Shown one piece after another: positions 9,501-16,628 of a DNA stretch of 64,000 nt. The position numbers and the translations under genes were made by a program. The notes beneath the pieces are model-generated. The model saw only the letters and a list, made by a program, of their open reading frames with translations. It was not told where the DNA came from and searched no databases. Source of the DNA: Croceicoccus ponticola. GTDB taxonomy: Bacteria > Pseudomonadota > Alphaproteobacteria > Sphingomonadales > Sphingomonadaceae. Position 1 is the first letter of the stretch. Every line of letters begins with the position of its first letter. The stretch lies in assembly GCF_004004515.1 (NCBI RefSeq), contig NZ_RXOL01000003.1, positions 62,001 through 126,000 of the forward strand, in the 5' to 3' direction.

Positions 9501-9947
9501 CCTGGCACTGCAAGGCATGTGCCGGAGGCACTCGAAGCGAATGTGTTCGATCTCTGGGAGGTGGCAAGGGCATCAGTGCACGAGGCGTGGATGGCCGAAA
9601 CGGATCCAGCTAACCTGCAGCCGAAGGTGCGCCCGCTCAACCTTAGGGTAGCGGAGTTCATCCGTCAGAACCCTCTACCCGACGGGGAGGCCCAGGATGT
9701 GCAGAAAGCCCTCGACATCTTAGAAGCCCCTTGGCCGCGGCGGGAGGAGCTTCTGCTGCGCGAATGGTTCGCAAACGAGGCGATGCAAGGGGCACCAAAG
9801 ACCAAGGACCTGGTGCGGAAAATCAACGACAGCGGCCTGCCGCCGTTCAGCCAGCCGCCCGTCCTCCCCCCCATCACGCCCAATGATGTCCAACTGGTGT
9901 GCTGGATGGGCATTGTGAACGAGGCGGTACTCTCGGCCACATCATGA
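6567..9947 (+). CDS. PLD nuclease-SNF2 helicase fusion protein (restriction subunit)
   Basis: An 1126-residue protein. The N-terminal third is a phospholipase D-like nuclease module with FLHAKAYIL (HxK, near residue 150) and GSSNLTRAG shortly after. It is followed by a superfamily 2 helicase of SNF2 type: Walker A DEVGLGKTFIAG near 284, DEAH box VVVDEAHNYRNP near 371, motif III LLTATPVNNS near 404 and motif VI QRHGRIDRIGS near 805. The C-terminal 300 residues are unassigned. PLD plus SF2 helicase in one chain recalls SauUSI, and helicase plus methylase recalls type ISP enzymes and DISARM, but those have other layouts. I infer a DNA translocase-nuclease that acts with the methylase encoded four bases upstream. 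The stop is followed by 270 bases without an evident gene. Confidence 0.88.
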   Translation: MTELNFDFVDNLNGNSLANVLVRALRYGVPHGELLGQLTERPARLDIASAYFSPAGFAQIANHLEDLERIRLMIGAEPPRDAKPLQRRLDETEAAFQKRLIREGLDELDQGLRHERDHFPFTKAGRASLKKLIEVLRAGRMEARRYEKAFLHAKAYILSNREGADATGAGLFAGSSNLTRAGVTSNLELNLGRFDPIIHGQATAWFERLWDEAVPVDLAALFEEVFAEYTPWEIYLRVLWRIYGSEVAQEQDNDSGLPLTNFQKHGVARAMRLMAENGGAIVADEVGLGKTFIAGEILRSYKERRLRTLLICPAQLRDSTWAKFRTNNFLMDVECVSYEELAIDRQIAMADPNQFQDKLKRPLDEYQLVVVDEAHNYRNPDAPTRARVLRRLLWGQRRDVLLLTATPVNNSLWDLYNLIRYFIRQDSLLADRGILSIRERFEEAAREEPDQLSPDMLFPVIDATTVKRTRHFVKKHYGGDTITFAGQTMTIVFPEPKPITVRYPLAAPMPELFDLVEAALDPAELDAGNPQAMTFARYAPGLYPKRLDLQDQEERARASATVGLLRSGLLKRFESSTFAFGRTLAKLIKQHEDFLELLGQGHVVNTRFLKDLAATDDDVEGLLSNHDGVESTAFYDVPGLQQAVERDLATLRGLAGKIAAVGPQNDPKLEALVRTLKEIAAEAEAEASSEDDARQKRKVLIFSFFADTVGYLRNALADVARTDPELGIYAGRIVAVAGSVDVEEDEIGRRTAVEGFAPISSEAVDGNDRFDLLITTDVLAEGVNLQQCRHIINYDIPWNPMRMVQRHGRIDRIGSPHARVFLRTIFPADRLDALLNLEQRILQKIALAAASVGVVAPVEGAADGSQVFAETREEIERLLAEDPTLFERGLAGSAGQTGEEYRQTLRKALEAGGSRTQTLPMGIGSGMVKGKEQGVFFCASVGDRTYLRFIPCSTDWIYDPERPLHRELGRCLRIIECEPGTARHVPEALEANVFDLWEVARASVHEAWMAETDPANLQPKVRPLNLRVAEFIRQNPLPDGEAQDVQKALDILEAPWPRREELLLREWFANEAMQGAPKTKDLVRKINDSGLPPFSQPPVLPPITPNDVQLVCWMGIVNEAVLSATS

Positions 9948-10217
9948 TCTCCTATTTGCCGCTGTGCGGGCCATCATCGCCCACTGCTCATAGCGAACTG
10001 GGCAACCCTACAACTACCCTTCGCCTTTCGTCTGGCGGGCTTTCGATCGGGCAGTGAGTCGATTCCACATTTCTGTCCCAGTATGCTGTAAGTCCCCTGG
10101 CGGAGAGAAAGCAGGGCACCAAAGCCTGGGCGTAGGGGTGGTGTCATCGTCACCACCTAAGGGCACCGAGGGACCCATAGCGCAACACCGACGGTGGCAG
10201 GCCTATGGCCCCCTCGG

Positions 10218-11663
10218 CTACTTCAGGGTCACCAAGGGTAGGAATGGGTGAGGACACCCAACCACGTCCTGTAGGTGATCGTAAAAGGCCTGCTCGAGCA
10301 CCTGCCGACCAACGTCTGCCATCGATCGTGGGACCACAATGCAGTCGTGAACCGGCAGGGCCGCAACACCATGGCTGTCTCGCATGACCTCGACAGCCGA
10401 CAGGATGATTTCGCTCTCGTGATACTGAAGGTCGGCATTGGTCAGCCCGCAGGTCTCGAGGCTCTGGAGGATTGGGTGCCGTTCGATGAAGGCCTTCTTG
10501 ACTCGGCTGAATGGCCTGCCTCCCGCAGACAGCTTGAAGCTGCCCAAGGCTATCGTGCACCAGGCCTTGGCTCGCTCAGTGCTGATCCCGTCTCCGATGT
10601 CGTATGGGGGCCGATGGTTATCGAACGGCTCCCCCAAGAGCCCGTATAGGATCGTGAGAAACGCGGCAGAGATGTCCGCCTCCATTACGGGTTCGCCCTC
10701 CAGTTCGATGATCTGTCTTCGCGTTTGTGCGCCACCCTTCCAGCTTTCGTAGGCGTCCCATCCAGGTAGGGTGTTTAGGCGTCCTCCCCATTGCCATTGA
10801 AAGCCCGGCAGGTTGGCGTTGGAGAAGATACGGCGCAGGCCCCCGAAGCTGAGCCCCTCGACCCTACCGGGTTCCAGGAGGAAGGCGTTCATGCGCTCCA
10901 TGCGTGCAGCGATCTTGCAGGCCAACGGGTCTGAGGGGTCCCAGTCGAGATCCTGAGGCGGTGGTCGCTGTCCCGCTTGGTCTTTTTCGATCTTCTTTCG
11001 AGCCACGACCACTTGTGCTCCGTCGGATAGGTCGCGCTTCCCATGGGTGAAATCGGAACTGGTCTGCTTAGCCCGAAGGAGCTCGTGACCATCAGCAAGC
11101 TCCAGAAGAGCGGGGGTGGCCTGGAAGAGCGAGGGCACGTCGCGCTCAGTGCCGAACGGCCCTTCCTTCACGCGATGCCCCTTGCGGTGGTCGATGAGCC
11201 CCTCGGCGATCAGCGCGTTCATGACCCTACGAAACGCCAGACGCCCGACCGGGCATGGCGAGGAGAAGCTACCGTTCCGGACGCTTCGGGAGGACGCTCT
11301 TTGCTGACGGGTCGCATTGATGACATCCGCCATGATCGCCCCGAGCGCGTCGCCACACTTCTTCGCCGAAGCCGAGGTCAGCGTGCCCTCTGCTTTCAAG
11401 ATCGAGGGCAGGACCCGAGAGGACATCAGATCGGCCACGAGCATCTGCGCCTCTGGCGTTCTGGCTCGGCCCTGTAGAGACATGAACCGCGCCCTCTCTT
11501 GCAGCGAACGACGGTCAGTCAGATCGAGATCAGAAAAGCGCAGAAAGGAAGCCTGGGCTCGTCTCGAAGCCGTGGCGAACTCTGACGCGGAACTTGATGA
11601 GGTGTCCAAGGGCAATGACCTGTACAAACGAGTTGCGCTCCATAGGTCTCCCGCAGCACCCAC
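10218..11663 (-). CDS. Protein with family-A DNA polymerase-like palm motifs
   Basis: About 481 residues; the start is uncertain (GTG without a well-spaced ribosome site). The C-terminal half carries three motifs in the order of DNA polymerase I: EADISAAFLTILYG near residue 328 (motif A, first metal Asp), ERAKAWCTIALGSFK (like the O-helix motif B, R..K...) and LPVHDCIVV near 439 (motif C, HD). The N-terminal half is basic and without a recognised domain; no 3'-5' exonuclease motif is visible. I know of unnamed proteins in rhizobial and sphingomonad mobile elements with similar motif spacing, but no established function. It lies in the same orientation as the serine recombinase upstream, within the island. 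Polymerase activity is inference only. Confidence 0.55.
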   Translation of the reverse strand: MGAAGDLWSATRLYRSLPLDTSSSSASEFATASRRAQASFLRFSDLDLTDRRSLQERARFMSLQGRARTPEAQMLVADLMSSRVLPSILKAEGTLTSASAKKCGDALGAIMADVINATRQQRASSRSVRNGSFSSPCPVGRLAFRRVMNALIAEGLIDHRKGHRVKEGPFGTERDVPSLFQATPALLELADGHELLRAKQTSSDFTHGKRDLSDGAQVVVARKKIEKDQAGQRPPPQDLDWDPSDPLACKIAARMERMNAFLLEPGRVEGLSFGGLRRIFSNANLPGFQWQWGGRLNTLPGWDAYESWKGGAQTRRQIIELEGEPVMEADISAAFLTILYGLLGEPFDNHRPPYDIGDGISTERAKAWCTIALGSFKLSAGGRPFSRVKKAFIERHPILQSLETCGLTNADLQYHESEIILSAVEVMRDSHGVAALPVHDCIVVPRSMADVGRQVLEQAFYDHLQDVVGCPHPFLPLVTLK

Positions 11664-11783
11664 TCCAGCGCAATCGAGCTGATAGCCTCAACGCCACGGC
11701 CAAAAACCGGCTCAAGGAGGAGAAAGTAGCGGTTTCTGCGGCCTCAAAGCTGTTCAGCTTACCCGATTATTTCCTCATGCAGA

Positions 11784-12329
11784 TCAGGCAGCCAACGCAC
11801 GGTAAACCGAAGCCCTGCCGATCTTGAGCTGCCTGCTGATCTGGGTCGGGTTGAGACCCTCCTCCTTCAGCCGCCGTACGTCTTCCACCGGCACCGAAGG
11901 CTTCCTGCCCTTGTAGACACCGGCAGCCTTGGCCTTGGCTATGCCTTCCAGCTGACGCTCCCTTCTCAGGGCCGTCTCGAACTGGGCGAACACGCCAAGC
12001 ATCTGGAGAAACGCAACGCCTGCTGGTGTGGTGGTATCAATTGGCTGCTCTGTGGCTTGAAGGTGGGCTTCCTTGTCCCGAATGACCTGTGCGATGGCCT
12101 CCAAGTCCTTCACAGAACGCGCCAGGCGGTCGATGCGGGTCACGACCAAGGTATCGCCCTCGTGCAGGAACTCCAGGATCGTATCCAGCTGATCGCGGCC
12201 TTGCCTGGTAGTGCCACTCTTTTTCTCTGAGCGGACGATGGTGCAGCCAGCCGCCCTGAGCGCGTCCTCTTGAATGGTGCAGTCCTGATCTTCGGAACTT
12301 GCCCGTGCATAACCGATCTTCGTTGTCAT
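11784..12329 (-). CDS. Serine recombinase (resolvase/invertase family)
   Basis: A 181-residue enzyme of usual resolvase length. The N-terminal catalytic domain shows GYARASSEDQ with the nucleophile serine in the RAS motif near residue 11, the conserved TRIDRLARSVKDL segment, and GVFAQFETALRRER. The E-helix leads into a C-terminal helix-turn-helix (LNPTQISRQLKIGRASVYRAL), typical of DNA-binding in resolvases. Most relatives read RVS where this one has RAS. Inverted TGAGAC/GTCTCA sequences upstream of its start could be its crossover or operator site. It may resolve cointegrates or belong to an older transposon within the island. Confidence 0.93.
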   Translation of the reverse strand: MTTKIGYARASSEDQDCTIQEDALRAAGCTIVRSEKKSGTTRQGRDQLDTILEFLHEGDTLVVTRIDRLARSVKDLEAIAQVIRDKEAHLQATEQPIDTTTPAGVAFLQMLGVFAQFETALRRERQLEGIAKAKAAGVYKGRKPSVPVEDVRRLKEEGLNPTQISRQLKIGRASVYRALAA

Positions 12330-12338
12330 GATGAATGT

Positions 12339-12419
12339 GTCTCAATAGCTTCTTAGACCATTTCCACTAAATGTCCGAAATGCCAATGTCAATGCTAATG
12401 AGACGCTGGAACTGTCTCA
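12339..12419. promoter_or_regulatory. Inverted repeat near the recombinase, possible res/operator site
   Basis: TGAGAC (12399-12404) and GTCTCA (12414-12419) form an inverted repeat around nine bases. A third copy, GTCTCA, lies at 12339-12344, within ten bases of the recombinase start. Resolvases commonly bind such inverted pairs upstream of their own gene. Only the repetition and position are seen; binding is inferred. Confidence 0.4.
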
Positions 12420-12641
12420 GATAGGTGTGTCGGTGAGGTAAACCCTGCGGACGCCAACAAGGCCTGACGATGCCAGGGCGTAGTCAGGTTGTCGTGCGTT
12501 CAATGGGTCCCCTTCGGTCACACAGATGGTACCAAGAGTGTCGATGGTAATGCAGACTTGAAACAGGCGGCTTCGCTGCAAATCGTATATGCAGGCCGGA
12601 CCTTGAGTGCTGTCGGCGGTGGCTCGCACAATGTAAGCCAA
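12417..12641 (-). CDS. Possible small hypothetical protein (74 aa)
   Basis: A short frame upstream of the serine recombinase and on the same strand. It encodes 74 residues with a protein-like composition (CIYDLQRSRLFQVCITIDTLG) and no recognised motif. Its stop overlaps the inverted repeat described for the recombinase. No strong ribosome site was found, so it may be a chance frame. The surrounding 12330-12823 stretch holds no other convincing gene. Confidence 0.25.
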   Translation of the reverse strand: MAYIVRATADSTQGPACIYDLQRSRLFQVCITIDTLGTICVTEGDPLNARQPDYALASSGLVGVRRVYLTDTPI

Positions 12642-12823
12642 TGCTTCGATTTGGATCCAGCGCCCCGCGAGGAGCTCTTAGCGAAATGCATCAAACCCAA
12701 GTCTTGCCCCGCTCACGCCGTTGACGGTGCTTATAGCAGCCATTTCCCACGCCAAATTACAGAAAGGAGCAAGCCTTTAGCCTTTCTATGTTTCCTAAAC
12801 ATGAAATCTGCTTTCAGTATCAA

Positions 12824-13948
12824 TCAAGGCAAAGGTGCCTCCAGTGCCGAACGAACCATTTCCCCCCTCAAATCACGCTGTGCCCTGTTGTTCACAGCTT
12901 CTCGTGCTGCCAAACTGTACTCACTCGACAGGTTCTGCTCCATCACCTGGAGCTTTATTCCCGCGTCAACCGGTGCCTGCTCGCGCAATTTTGGTAGCCT
13001 CGCTAATTCAACCACCAAGGTGAAGAAGTTGGCCTTGTTCCACCACATCGACGATTTATTGAGGTTCATTTGGACAATGAAGTCGGCGGTCGCATTCAAA
13101 ACTGAAAATAGTTCTTTCTTTTCAGGAAATACTTCTGACTTCTCATCGAGAAACTTACGAACTCTGTCGTTTCTATTGTAGTAGCCAGCGAGGTAGGTGC
13201 AGATAACGTTTAAGGAAAACATTAACGGAACTTTACGGTCAAACTCAAAGGTAGTGAATATCGCTTCAGTGCGGATTAGCGTGGCGAACGACCCTTCCGC
13301 ATTCTCAACGATCCAATCCCAGGTGGCTTCCTCAATTCCCGGGTCCCTACTGAACATGTTGCCTGGAATGGTTTCGGCATCATCCTCACTCCCGACGTCG
13401 CCTAGTTCCTCAATCGGTACTTCAGTCTTTAGAATTTCTCCAGCCAGTGCCCTGGCGACGAGCAAGAATTCTGAGGCTGAGTATTCAGAGGCTAGCTTTT
13501 CGATAGCTGATAGTGCGTAATAAGTTCGATTTAGCCGATGAAAGACGTCTTTTAGTCTCGGATCGCCCGCCTCAAGGTCAAAGTCTATCACAGGGACTTC
13601 ATATTTAAGGAAGTCTTCTTTTTGCCTTGAAGTGAGGTCCCGGAATGATTTCCCATCCACCTCAAGCTTACCGTCAATAAATTCTCGAATGGCATTCAAG
13701 CGTTGTTGACCGTCCACGACCGCCTGGCTGGATGTCATGTTCTCAACATCAATCTTTCCTCTAGCTAAGAAGATTTGCGGGAAGGGGTAGCCCCTTAAAA
13801 TCGTGTCAATGAAATCGCGTTTATGAGCGTCCCTCCACACTAGATTTCGCTGGAAATAAGGCGAAAGCGTCAGGCTAGAATTCTTCATAGCTGTCGCAAG
13901 GTCAACGATTTCTCGTGATCTAACAGTATATTTCAATTCATTCTGCAT
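12824..13948 (-). CDS. DUF262 domain protein (ParB/GmrS-like fold)
   Basis: 374 residues with a clear DUF262 N-terminal domain: YFQRNLVWRDAHKRDFIDT near residues 33-51, PFPQIFLA near 57-64, and the hallmark VVDGQQRLNAI near 79-89, which in GmrSD-type proteins belongs to the nucleotide-binding ParB-like fold. I see no DUF1524 (HNH) nuclease domain in the remaining 250 residues, so this is not a complete GmrSD fusion. The gene begins six bases after the stop of the nucleotidyltransferase-like gene, so the two form one operon. Base composition is visibly more AT-rich than the chromosome on either side. Role in defence or as a toxin-like pair is inferred. Confidence 0.85.
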   Translation of the reverse strand: MQNELKYTVRSREIVDLATAMKNSSLTLSPYFQRNLVWRDAHKRDFIDTILRGYPFPQIFLARGKIDVENMTSSQAVVDGQQRLNAIREFIDGKLEVDGKSFRDLTSRQKEDFLKYEVPVIDFDLEAGDPRLKDVFHRLNRTYYALSAIEKLASEYSASEFLLVARALAGEILKTEVPIEELGDVGSEDDAETIPGNMFSRDPGIEEATWDWIVENAEGSFATLIRTEAIFTTFEFDRKVPLMFSLNVICTYLAGYYNRNDRVRKFLDEKSEVFPEKKELFSVLNATADFIVQMNLNKSSMWWNKANFFTLVVELARLPKLREQAPVDAGIKLQVMEQNLSSEYSLAAREAVNNRAQRDLRGEMVRSALEAPLP

Positions 13949-13954
13949 GACATA

Positions 13955-14536
13955 TTACCTCATCACGGTTGCTAGAGAACTGTCTTGTTTCCAGCAAAAT
14001 GCATATTCGTTTAAGTAAATCGCCAGCGATATGCGTTTAAATAAATCCGTGTGTTTGCGGCTAACTCTCCCTTGGAAAGTTGACCAAGCAGTCTTAGTTT
14101 CAGATAGTGGCATAGCGTCTACTCTGATCATCCCGCGCTTGACAATCTGCTCACGAAAAACGTTAATTTCATCTGTCGTACGATGGCCAAATGGCGTGAG
14201 GTCGGTGAAAGCCCTCGTCGTCTCTATGACATCGATCCAAGCTCGCTGGAACAACTGAGCATCGATGCAGGCAGCATCCAGATCAGAGACCCCTGGTTGG
14301 AAGAGCTGGTCCTTATGGACGCTAAAACCAATTTGGGCTGATCCGCAGAAGCTTACAGCTGTATAGGGAATAGAAAATTGCTGTGAGATTTCCGTTTTGA
14401 TACGGAATTCGCGATCCTGGTCTCTTGATAAAGAGGCGGGGCGCTCTGTTATGAAAAGGCGTCGAGCTCTTTCCTCGCGGTTTGGGAACCGCTTGCCAAT
14501 TGACCGGACTTCGCCCTTCAAAATCTCTAGTGTCAC
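13955..14536 (-). CDS. Nucleotidyltransferase-fold protein paired with DUF262
   Basis: 193 residues from a GTG start. The centre shows SFCGSAQIGFS (residues 62-72) followed by VSDLDAACID (83-92). A GS followed after about 19 residues by DxD is the active-site signature of pol-beta-type nucleotidyltransferases, so metal and NTP binding are plausible. I do not recognise a named subfamily. It is the first gene of a two-gene operon with the DUF262 protein, near the right end of the island, in low-GC sequence. The combination of an NTase-like protein and a DUF262 protein suggests a modification or abortive-infection module; the target is unknown. Confidence 0.6.
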   Translation of the reverse strand: MTLEILKGEVRSIGKRFPNREERARRLFITERPASLSRDQDREFRIKTEISQQFSIPYTAVSFCGSAQIGFSVHKDQLFQPGVSDLDAACIDAQLFQRAWIDVIETTRAFTDLTPFGHRTTDEINVFREQIVKRGMIRVDAMPLSETKTAWSTFQGRVSRKHTDLFKRISLAIYLNEYAFCWKQDSSLATVMR

Positions 14537-14777
14537 TCTGCGCTTACCCCAAATTTCCGGTCTTCATCCGGCTCCTTAGGCCAGCTCACGGTAATGGGCA
14601 CGTAAAATACTTAGCGAAGTGGCGTAATAGTATAGGAAACTTCCGCCTGCCTTAACTCTGTCGGATCGTCCTACTCATACCGGTTGACCGTTCGGATCTG
14701 ATTTTCCCATGGTTCATGCTAGGCATTTGATGTGGGTCCCTGTTTAGGACCCGAATTGAGCCAAAGGCTTGAAACTT

Positions 14778-14799
14778 GTACACACAGGTAGTACACACA
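14778..14799 (+). repeat. Putative right integrase arm-type sites
   Basis: Two copies of GTACACACA (14778-14786 and 14791-14799) separated by four bases, matching the repeats just upstream of the integrase at the left end. Inferred to be arm sites because they occur as pairs near each end. Confidence 0.5.
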
Positions 14800-14860
14800 G
14801 CGTCGATCAAGAGTACAAGAAATAGCTGATTTCTGCGGTTCTTAGAGTCTACTATGGAAG

Positions 14861-14936
14861 TCCTCTTCTGGCACTCGAACCCGCCCCCTCTGATAAATCA
14901 GGACAAAACCCAGCCTTGGACGAGGACTCGAACCCG
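14861..14936. repeat. Degenerate att-like and tRNA T-arm-like fragments
   Basis: TCCTCTTCTGG at 14861-14871 repeats the first eleven bases of the island att core. ACTCGAACCCG, which read on the minus strand is a tRNA T-loop (CGGGTTCGAGT), occurs twice, at 14873-14883 and 14926-14936. None of the fragments forms a complete tRNA. They look like scars of earlier integrations or excisions at tRNA genes. Confidence 0.5.
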
Positions 14937-14950
14937 GAGCCCCCGACCTC

Positions 14951-14968
14951 TCCTCTTCTGGGCACCAT
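14951..14968 (+). repeat. attR core of island (18-bp direct repeat, right copy)
   Basis: TCCTCTTCTGGGCACCAT, identical to the tRNA-Leu 3' end at 461-478. It sits in a position without a tRNA body and marks the right boundary of the island. Confidence 0.88.
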
Positions 14969-15141
14969 TTAACTACTTCTGGACATAGCTGTTGGCAGCA
15001 ATAAACTACTGTTACTCGGTGGCTTATTGTCTCTTTTGGACTCTGGCTGCCTCACTGTGTTTCTCGATAATCCACCCGATTCGGGCGCATCATTGGGGGC
15101 ATTTGGCGAGTTTTAGGGTCCTCCTTCAGAAGAAGCGGCCC

Positions 15142-15309
15142 ATGCCTCTCACCGACAAAGGAATTAAAGCTCTTTCTCCGCGTGCAAAACCATACAAGCG
15201 CGCTGATGAGAAAGGGCTCTACGTCGAGGTGATGCCTAGCGGGTCGAAGCTTTGGCGCCAGCAGTACCGATTTGCTGGCAAGGAAAAGCGGCTCAGCCAT
15301 GGCTCCTAA
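15142..15309 (+). pseudogene. Truncated DUF4102-type integrase (N-terminus only)
   Basis: 55 codons starting MPLTDKGIKALSPRAKPYK, then ADEKGLYVEVMPSGSKLW and a YRFAGKEKRLS segment. This is the arm-binding DUF4102 domain of P4-type tyrosine integrases, which are normally about 400 residues. The frame stops right after LSHGS and no catalytic domain follows. It begins about 170 bases outside the right att copy and faces away from it, as the integrase of an element sitting next to this att would. It is therefore a relic of a different, older element at the same tRNA site. Confidence 0.8.
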
Positions 15310-15654
15310 CCACTGCTCTGCGAAGATTTGAGGGGCCTGGGGATCACCGTCCGGTTCAGCGCGGATCCTGTCAGTGCCGTCCAAGCGGCAAGGTCGATGT
15401 GATCGTCGATCGGGCAATGCCTTGATAAATCCACCATGTCCCGCAACGGGAATGCCCTTCGATAAAGGGTTACCGCACTTGCGAGAAAGGCTCTTTCAGT
15501 TAATATTGGGTTTAGTGAGGGGTATGACCTATCCCTCGGGATCAGTTGAAGTCATTGTTTTGCTTATTGTTACTGCGATTTCACGTTTTGGCCCCGGACT
15601 AGACGGATCGGTTCGGCGGTCTTGATTCGCAGGTGGGGCGGCCAAGAGGGGTTT
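15310..15654. other. Intergenic stretch without a supported gene
   Basis: The 345 bases between the broken integrase and the TIR-FHA gene hold only unconvincing frames. The one local pattern seen is an inverted GAGGG/CCCTC pair at 15517-15537. The end of the stretch presumably holds the promoter of the TIR-FHA gene, but no clear -35/-10 pair was identified. Confidence 0.5.
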
Positions 15655-16614
15655 ATGTTGTCTGAGCCGGACATTTTCATTTCCTATAGTCGCGAGGATC
15701 GACCGATCGCGCGCCTCTTCGCCGATGCACTCGGCGACGAGGGCTTTGATGTGTGGTGGGACGCTGCGCTCCATTCGGGCGAAACTTTCGACGAAGTGAT
15801 CGAACGCAACCTTCGCGCGGCCAAGGCCGTGGTCGTGCTGTGGTCGCCGCGCTCGGTCGCATCTCGCTGGGTGCGGGCGGAGGCGACGCTGGCGGATCGC
15901 CGTGGCCGACTGGCGCCGGCGATCATCGAAGCGTGCGACCGGCCGATCATTTTCGAACTGACCCACACTGCGGAATTGTCGCATTGGGCGGGTGACCGCA
16001 ACGACAACACCTGGGGCCAGTTCGTCGCGGATCTGAAGAGGTTGGTGAGCGAGAATTCGGTCGCCGAATCCCGCATCGCGACAAAGACAGTCAAGGCGAC
16101 CATACCTGCCGCGCCCGAACCCGCGCCCCAACCCTCTATCGAGGTTCCCACGCCGCCTGTTTCCGAAGCACGGGCCGAACCGCTTTTCGGCGGTCGCACA
16201 TCTTCGGCCTTTCCGCGCTTTACGCGCCAGGAGCCGGATGAGGATGACGGAAGCGATCAGACGCAGTTCTTCAGCCACGCCGACAGCCCATTCAATCAGG
16301 CCGAGCAACATGTGCTCGAACTGCTTGACGAAGGGGAGGATGCGGACAGCTACGCGATCGGTCCACTGGGCGTGCGGATTGGCCGGACAGCGCCGGCGGA
16401 CGTGGTCCTGCTCGACCCCAGAATTTCGCGCACCCATTGCGAGGTGGTCTTCGCCAATGGCGAAGTGGTCGTGTCCGATCTCGATTCCACCAACGGCACT
16501 TTTGTCGACGACGAGAGAATAGAAGGCACGGTCGCCCTACCCGTCGGTTCGATCCTGCAGGTTGGCGGCATCCGCCTTGTCCACGAAGTTCGCGCGCCCG
16601 TCGCGGCACGCTAG
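15655..16614 (+). CDS. TIR-FHA fusion protein
   Basis: 319 residues. The N-terminal 130 form a TIR domain: DIFISYSREDRPIARLFADAL (split here as DIFISYSRED and IARLFADAL), FDVWWDAALHSGE, VVLWSPRSVASRWVRAE. The Glu at about residue 76 in the SRWVRAE motif matches the catalytic Glu of NAD-cleaving TIR domains. A Pro/Glu-rich linker follows, and the last 87 residues form an FHA phosphothreonine-binding domain with IGR, ISRTHCEV and DSTNGTFV. The ATG was chosen because AGAGGGG lies just upstream; a longer frame starts 33 bases earlier. The FHA domain suggests control by the Ser/Thr kinase and PP2C encoded nearby. The SLOG gene follows within 15 bases. Whether TIR is enzymatic here is inferred. Confidence 0.9.
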   Translation: MLSEPDIFISYSREDRPIARLFADALGDEGFDVWWDAALHSGETFDEVIERNLRAAKAVVVLWSPRSVASRWVRAEATLADRRGRLAPAIIEACDRPIIFELTHTAELSHWAGDRNDNTWGQFVADLKRLVSENSVAESRIATKTVKATIPAAPEPAPQPSIEVPTPPVSEARAEPLFGGRTSSAFPRFTRQEPDEDDGSDQTQFFSHADSPFNQAEQHVLELLDEGEDADSYAIGPLGVRIGRTAPADVVLLDPRISRTHCEVVFANGEVVVSDLDSTNGTFVDDERIEGTVALPVGSILQVGGIRLVHEVRAPVAAR

Positions 16615-16628
16615 GGATTCTTGAAAAC

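Noticed and set aside
2517-9947. Complete DISARM or BREX system
   Set aside because: No drmA/drmB, pglZ, brxC or brxL; only methylase and a PLD-helicase are present.
15374-15625. 83-codon frame upstream of TIR-FHA
   Set aside because: Composition is not protein-like at its start, no ribosome site, and no motif.
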